Shown here: positions 60,334 to 64,000 of the stretch, one piece after another
How the letters are laid out: each line of letters starts with the position of its first letter
Position numbering within the stretch: the first letter of the stretch is position 1
NCBI RefSeq assembly: GCF_014873145.1
Contig: NZ_JADBEK010000001.1
Coordinates: 7,750,001 to 7,814,000, forward strand
Source of the DNA: Nonomuraea angiospora
GTDB lineage: Bacteria > Actinomycetota > Actinomycetes > Streptosporangiales > Streptosporangiaceae
Direction of reading: 5' to 3'
DNA: 64,000 nucleotides
Notes under the pieces: generated by a model
The model's database searches: none
What the model was told of the DNA's origin: nothing
The model's input: the letters and a program-made list of their open reading frames with translations, nothing else
Position numbers and translations under genes: made by a program

Positions 60334-61502
60334 CACAGGGTGAACAGGCTCACGGCGGTGGCCCGGTGCTCCTGCGGCACGACCGCGCCGGCGCGGGTCG
60401 CGTACCAGGCCATCGCCGCCGTGGTGGCGAACACCGCGAACGCGGTGGAGGCCGCGACGAGCACCGGCCACGGGGCGACCGACGCCAGCGCGACGGCCGT
60501 GGCGCCCGCGGCCGGCAGGACCGATCGGGTGACGGCGGGGCCGAGCTGAGCGGCCCGCCGGGTGAACAGCAGCGAGGCGATGGAGCCGGTGGCCAGCATG
60601 ATGAGCGTCACCAGCCCGATCCGCTCGGTCGTCCAGTGGTGTTCCAGCAGCCGGGGCACGGTGTAGAGCAGGGCGAAGTAGGAGGTGGACAGCGTGCACG
60701 CCGCCGCTGCCGCGGTCACGAACGCCCGGGTGCGGACCACCGGCTGAGGGATGAAGCCGGCAGGTGTCCGGCGGACGTGCAGGGTCAGCAGCAGGCCGGC
60801 GACGGCCGCGGCGGCGACGGCCACCAGTTCCAGGCGCGGGATCAGGACGAATGCGCTGACCAGCGTCATCACCAGCAGGATCCCGATGGTGTCGGTACGG
60901 GCGGCGGCGTCCTGGCGGTGGTGGACCGGGGCGTGGCGCGGGACGGCGGGGGCGTGGCGCAGGACGGCAGGGGTGTGGCGCAGGACGGCGGGGACGGCCA
61001 GCAGCGCGGGCAGGGACAGCAGCAGCGGCACCCGCCAGGAGATCGCCGACAGGGTGGAGCCGGCCAGCGGGCCGAATGCGCCGACCAGGCCGACCCCGGC
61101 GGTGATGGAGCCTGCTCGCGAGGCCGTCCCGGCCAGGGTGATCGCGATGGTGATCAGCCCGCCTCCGCCCGCGGCTTGGGCGGCGCGTCCGGCCAGCAGC
61201 ATCGCCAGCGTCGGCGCGCCGGCCACCAGGAGCGTGCCGAGGAGTACGAGGGCGGCGTTGACGAGCGTGGCGGCGCGGATGCCGCGGGTGCGGAGCAGCG
61301 CGACGGTGAGCGGGGCGCCGAGGACGCCGCCCCAGCCGAACGCCGTGGCGGCCCAGGTGGCGTCGGCGGCCGAGACGCCCAGGGCGCGGGCCAGGCCGGG
61401 GATGACGGTGGTGGTGCTGTTGGCGCTGAGCGAGGTCGGCGTGGCCAGGAGAGCGAGGTACCGGACTGCGATTCGTTCCTTGTGTACGGGTTCGGCGATC
61501 AC
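60279..61502 (-). CDS. MFS transporter, drug-efflux type
   Basis: 407-aa (from GTG 61502) or 410-aa (TTG 61511) major facilitator of the DHA-like group: 12 helices, ANSTTTVIPGLARALG near the start, GRAAQAAGGGGLITIAITLAG in motif C position, and a His/Arg/Pro-rich central loop with short repeats (about 180-200). Both possible starts overlap the operator at 61509-61555, and no ribosome-binding site is visible, suggesting a leaderless message. It is divergent from the FMN reductase-TetR operon and probably repressed by that TetR. Confidence 0.88.
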   Translation of the reverse strand: MIAEPVHKERIAVRYLALLATPTSLSANSTTTVIPGLARALGVSAADATWAATAFGWGGVLGAPLTVALLRTRGIRAATLVNAALVLLGTLLVAGAPTLAMLLAGRAAQAAGGGGLITIAITLAGTASRAGSITAGVGLVGAFGPLAGSTLSAISWRVPLLLSLPALLAVPAVLRHTPAVLRHAPAVPRHAPVHHRQDAAARTDTIGILLVMTLVSAFVLIPRLELVAVAAAAVAGLLLTLHVRRTPAGFIPQPVVRTRAFVTAAAAACTLSTSYFALLYTVPRLLEHHWTTERIGLVTLIMLATGSIASLLFTRRAAQLGPAVTRSVLPAAGATAVALASVAPWPVLVAASTAFAVFATTAAMAWYATRAGAVVPQEHRATAVSLFTLCYQLGGAFGPALATFLLT

Positions 61503-61508
61503 ACGGCT

Positions 61509-61555
61509 CAAAGTACACCAATCAGTTTCTCTTTGACACTAGCTGGTGTACTTTG
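61509..61555. promoter_or_regulatory. 12-bp inverted repeat operator between MFS and FMN reductase genes
   Basis: CAAAGTACACCA (61509-61520) and TGGTGTACTTTG (61544-61555) are perfect inverted repeats flanking a region with TTGACA (61533-61538), a plausible -35 for the rightward operon. Two such arms next to both starts suggest dual binding by the TetR protein encoded at 62185. Confidence 0.85.
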
Positions 61556-61582
61556 GCGACATCGGCCCACGAAAGGAGAGAC

Positions 61583-62185
61583 ATGAACCAGATCGACGTC
61601 CTGGCCCTGTCCGGCAGCCTGCGAGCGGACTCCCACAACACGGCCCTGCTGCACGCGGCCCGCACCCTGCATTCCGGCGGGCTGGCGATCGACATCGATC
61701 ACGACCTGGGCCGGTTGCCCCTCTACAACCAGGACCTGGACACCGGTGCGCCGCCGCTGCCGGTCGCCGAGCTGCGGGCCCGGGTCGCGGCGGCCGATGC
61801 GCTGCTGATCGCCACGCCCGAGCACAACGCCTCCGTTCCCGCGGCGCTGAAGAACGCCATCGACTGGGTCAGCACCGCCCCCGAAGGGCTGCTGCGCGGC
61901 AAGCCGGTGGCCATCGCCGGCGCCTCGCCGGGCCCGTTCGGCTCGGTACGCGCCCAGCTCGCCCTCCGCCAGATCCTGGCCTCGGTGGGAGCGGAAGTCC
62001 TGGTCAAGCCGGAGGTGACGGTGTTCCACTGCGACACCCGCTTCGCCCGCGACGACCGCCGGCTGACCGACCCCTACACCGCCGACCTGCTGCGGGAACT
62101 GCTCGACGCCCTGGCCCGCAAGGCCCACCGCCACGCCGGCCGCCCCTACACTGCATCGAGGAGTTTCCAGCCGGAAGGACGCTGA
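61583..62185 (+). CDS. NADPH-dependent FMN reductase family protein
   Basis: 200-aa flavodoxin-like reductase: FMN-binding LALSGSLRADSHNTALL, substrate/flavin loop TPEHNASVPAALKNAIDW and AIAGASPGPFGSVRAQLALR. Uses NAD(P)H to reduce FMN or quinones/azo compounds. ATG at 61583 has GAAAGGAGAG upstream. Stop overlaps the TetR start (TGATG), so it is coupled to the regulator. With the divergent MFS this looks like a detoxification module. Confidence 0.92.
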   Translation: MNQIDVLALSGSLRADSHNTALLHAARTLHSGGLAIDIDHDLGRLPLYNQDLDTGAPPLPVAELRARVAAADALLIATPEHNASVPAALKNAIDWVSTAPEGLLRGKPVAIAGASPGPFGSVRAQLALRQILASVGAEVLVKPEVTVFHCDTRFARDDRRLTDPYTADLLRELLDALARKAHRHAGRPYTASRSFQPEGR

Positions 62186-62829
62186 TGACCCTCCGCCAGG
62201 CCGAGCCGTACGGCCGACCGGAAAAGCGCCAGGCGATCACCCGGGCCGCCCGCCGCGTGTTCGGCCGTGACGGCTACACCCGGGCCGGCGTGGACGCGAT
62301 CGCCGCCGAGGCGGGGGTGTCCAAACGGACGATCTACCGGCACTTCGCCGACAAGGAGCAGCTGTTCCTGACCGTCGCGCTGGAGGGCGCCGACGAGGTC
62401 ACCGCCGCGATCGCGCAGATCATGGACCGGCACCTGCACAAGATCGTGGATCTGGAGCAAGACCTCATCGACTTCTCCCTCGACAGGGTCGCCGCGGTCA
62501 CCGCCTTCCCCGACCACTTCGCCCTGGTGCGGGCCATCGAGGCGGAGGCGGCCCACATCCCGCCGCCGATTCTTAAGGCGTGGATCGCGGCCGGACCGCA
62601 GACCGGGCACCTGCGCCTGGCACCATACCTGCGTCAGATCGCCGATCGCGGCCTGCTGCAGATCGACGACGCCGACCTCGCCGCCGCCCACCTCACCCTG
62701 CTGACCATCACCGACATCAACCAGCGGACGTTCTACGGCGCCGTCCCCCTTGCCCAGGAAGAGGTCGACCGGCTCGTCGTCGCGGGCGTGCGGGCCTTCC
62801 TCCGCAGCTACGCTCCCTCCTCCGCGTAG
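62185..62829 (+). CDS. TetR-family transcriptional regulator
   Basis: 214-aa TetR regulator: HTH ITRAARRVFGRDGYTRAGVDAIAAEAGVSKRTIYRHFADKEQLF (about 18-62) and a helical C-terminal domain (TetR_C type with ITDINQRTFYG). It likely binds the inverted repeat at 61509-61555 and controls its own operon and the divergent exporter. ATG at 62185 has GGAAGGA upstream. Confidence 0.93.
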   Translation: MTLRQAEPYGRPEKRQAITRAARRVFGRDGYTRAGVDAIAAEAGVSKRTIYRHFADKEQLFLTVALEGADEVTAAIAQIMDRHLHKIVDLEQDLIDFSLDRVAAVTAFPDHFALVRAIEAEAAHIPPPILKAWIAAGPQTGHLRLAPYLRQIADRGLLQIDDADLAAAHLTLLTITDINQRTFYGAVPLAQEEVDRLVVAGVRAFLRSYAPSSA

Positions 62830-62842
62830 CGCTCAGCTCAAC

Positions 62843-63057
62843 CCCGAGGCAACCCCGTCCACGTCACCGGCCATCCGCACCCCGGCGTCGGCACCCACCC
62901 TGACGCCGAAACCGACGCGGAGCGAGCCGGAGCCGTCCGAGCTGTCCACTTCCGGAGGGACTCCCGACGTGACCTGGCAGTCCCCGACGTCGAGTCAGGA
63001 TGGGCCCTCCGCCACGCCGCCGGGCGCGGTGCATATTGATCTCTTCTGAACGTGGCG
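62843..63057 (+). pseudogene. 3' fragment of a paralogue of the Pro/Thr-rich membrane protein gene
   Basis: About 210 bp closely similar to 54520-54725, including the Pro/Thr-rich codons, the end GAVHIDLF, the stop codon (63047-63049) and a few bases beyond (ACGTGGC). There is no start codon or membrane-helix region, so it is a truncated copy. A short internal deletion shortens the Gly/Pro part. It begins about 15 bases after the TetR stop. Confidence 0.85.
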
Positions 63058-63102
63058 GGAGACCGGCTGCCGTCACCGACCGACCCCGCCGCGCGGTCGG
63101 AC

Positions 63103-63687
63103 TCAGACATGCAGGGTGGGCCGGTAGATGAGCTCCTGGGTGTGGCCGTCGAGCGTCCGGCTCTCGATCAGCTCGAGGTCGAAGTCGGCTGCCCCCTGGA
63201 AGATCGGGTCTACTCCGGTCTGACCGGAGATGACGGGGAAGATCGTCACCTGGACGCGGTCGACCAGACCGGCGGCCATCAGCGCCCGGTTCATCGACAG
63301 GCTGCCGTGCGAGCGCAACGGCACCTCGGACTCCTCCTTGAGCCGGGCGACGACGTCGACGGCGTCGCCGCTCACGAGGGTCGCGTCCGGCCAGTTGAGG
63401 GGTCCTTCGAGAGTCGTCGACACCACCGTTGTCGGCAGGTTCCTCATCCGGGTGTTCACCGGGTCGCTGACCTGGGACTCCTCAGTGCTCGGACCCAGCA
63501 CCTCCACGAATTGCCGAAAAGTGCCGGCCCCGAGGACCATGCGCTGCTCCTCGCCGTACAAGGCGAGGCGACGGTCGAGAAACTCGGGACCTTGCTTGCC
63601 CCAGTAGCCGCCCCAGTCGCCGCTGCTGTTGTAGGAGCCGAAGCCGTCCAGGGTGGTGAAGACGTCGAACGTGTAGATAGCGGTCAT
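63103..63687 (-). CDS. RibD C-terminal/dihydrofolate reductase family protein
   Basis: 194-aa RibD_C-type reductase: TFDVFTTLDGFGSY, the MVLGAGTFRQFVEV motif, RSHGSLSMNRALMAAGLVD and VTIFPVISGQTG. Members reduce pterins or related compounds with NADPH; the substrate is unknown. ATG at 63687 has GAGGAGAG upstream. It converges towards the gene fragment at 62843-63057 and is preceded, on the same strand, by the SRPBCC gene at the window edge, with which it may form an operon. Confidence 0.92.
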   Translation of the reverse strand: MTAIYTFDVFTTLDGFGSYNSSGDWGGYWGKQGPEFLDRRLALYGEEQRMVLGAGTFRQFVEVLGPSTEESQVSDPVNTRMRNLPTTVVSTTLEGPLNWPDATLVSGDAVDVVARLKEESEVPLRSHGSLSMNRALMAAGLVDRVQVTIFPVISGQTGVDPIFQGAADFDLELIESRTLDGHTQELIYRPTLHV

Positions 63688-63773
63688 GATGCTCTCCTCG
63701 AAAGCCGAAAGCCGAAAGCGGTTGATCGGGTGTGTGGACACAGGCGGGACTTACCGCCGTTTGACCGACGACA

Positions 63774-64000
63774 TCACCCAAGGGAGACCAGCTCGGCCAG
63801 GTGGTGCAGCGAGTTGATGAGGTGCTCGGGGCCGAAGGGCGGGAACTGTATGTACTCCCGTCGGAACTGCGGCACCGCCGACCAGTCGTAGGTGAGCGTG
63901 ACCTCGGTCTCGGACGGGCCGAGCGGCACCAGGTCGTAACGCCAGAGCCAGCCGCCGAGCTCCAGCTGACCGTCGTCCTTCTCCGACCCCGTCAGCCAGC
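63774..64000 (-). CDS. SRPBCC-family protein, C-terminal part
   Basis: Partial gene entering from the right edge; 75 codons to a TGA at 63774-63776. Visible sequence: LGGWLWRYDLVPLGPSETEVTLTYDWS then an FPPFGPEHLINSLHHLAELV helix (about the last 25 residues), matching the end of START/polyketide-cyclase-like domains. It lies 86 bp before the RibD-type gene on the same strand. Start not seen. Confidence 0.75.
   Translation of the reverse strand, partial: WLTGSEKDDGQLELGGWLWRYDLVPLGPSETEVTLTYDWSAVPQFRREYIQFPPFGPEHLINSLHHLAELVSLG

Overview
The window is a very GC-rich actinobacterial chromosome segment centred on the replication origin. Gene order (parB-parA-rsmG-jag-yidC-yidD-rnpA-rpmH, then dnaA-oriC-dnaN-gnd-recF-DUF721-gyrB-gyrA-DUF3566-tRNA-Ile), the GTG/TTG starts and the protein sequences point to a filamentous actinomycete of the Streptosporangiales (Nonomuraea-like is my inference; the sequence alone does not prove the genus). 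The window opens inside parB (first 113 bases, minus strand) and closes inside an SRPBCC-family gene.

Region 1 (1-5636, all minus): chromosome partition and membrane-insertion/RNA genes. parA and parB are unusually separated by about 1.2 kb of low-complexity DNA with 97-bp tandem repeats; a parS site lies inside the 5' part of parA. Region 2 (5637-17876, plus): dnaA, oriC with many DnaA boxes, dnaN, gnd, recF, a DciA-like DUF721 protein, gyrB, gyrA, a DUF3566 membrane protein and tRNA-Ile(GAT).

Region 3 (18176-26702): GH65 glycoside phosphorylase/hydrolase, an anchored hemerythrin-like protein, a MerR regulator with its 19-bp-spaced operator and a Cys-pair protein, and a two-gene NAD-linked molybdenum formate dehydrogenase.

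Region 4 (26725-53705) reads as a dormancy/hypoxia-type stress island: five tandem-domain universal stress proteins, a GNAT/acyl-CoA ligase fusion, a complete nine-gene V/A-type ATPase operon, CBS-BON and Hrp1-like CBS proteins, Hsp20, an Rv1733c-like membrane protein, DUF2267 and DUF1918 proteins, a double cyclase-domain protein, a kinase/pseudokinase pair, a CtpF-like P-type ATPase and an ion-channel-like protein. Many are homologues of Mycobacterium tuberculosis DosR-regulon members, and I find recurring GGGAC(N4)GNCCC palindromes, often in pairs 22 bp apart, in front of them, including (weakly) in front of the V/A-ATPase operon. The inferred picture is a co-regulated set for energy/ion homeostasis and survival without oxygen; the DosR-like regulator itself is not in the window.

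Region 5 (53933-64000): a Pro/Thr-rich membrane protein whose 3' end recurs as a fragment 8.3 kb away, a secreted lipase-like hydrolase, NhaA, a LacI/MFS divergent pair sharing an operator, a second MFS divergent from an FMN reductase-TetR operon across a 12-bp inverted repeat, a RibD-type reductase and a partial SRPBCC gene.
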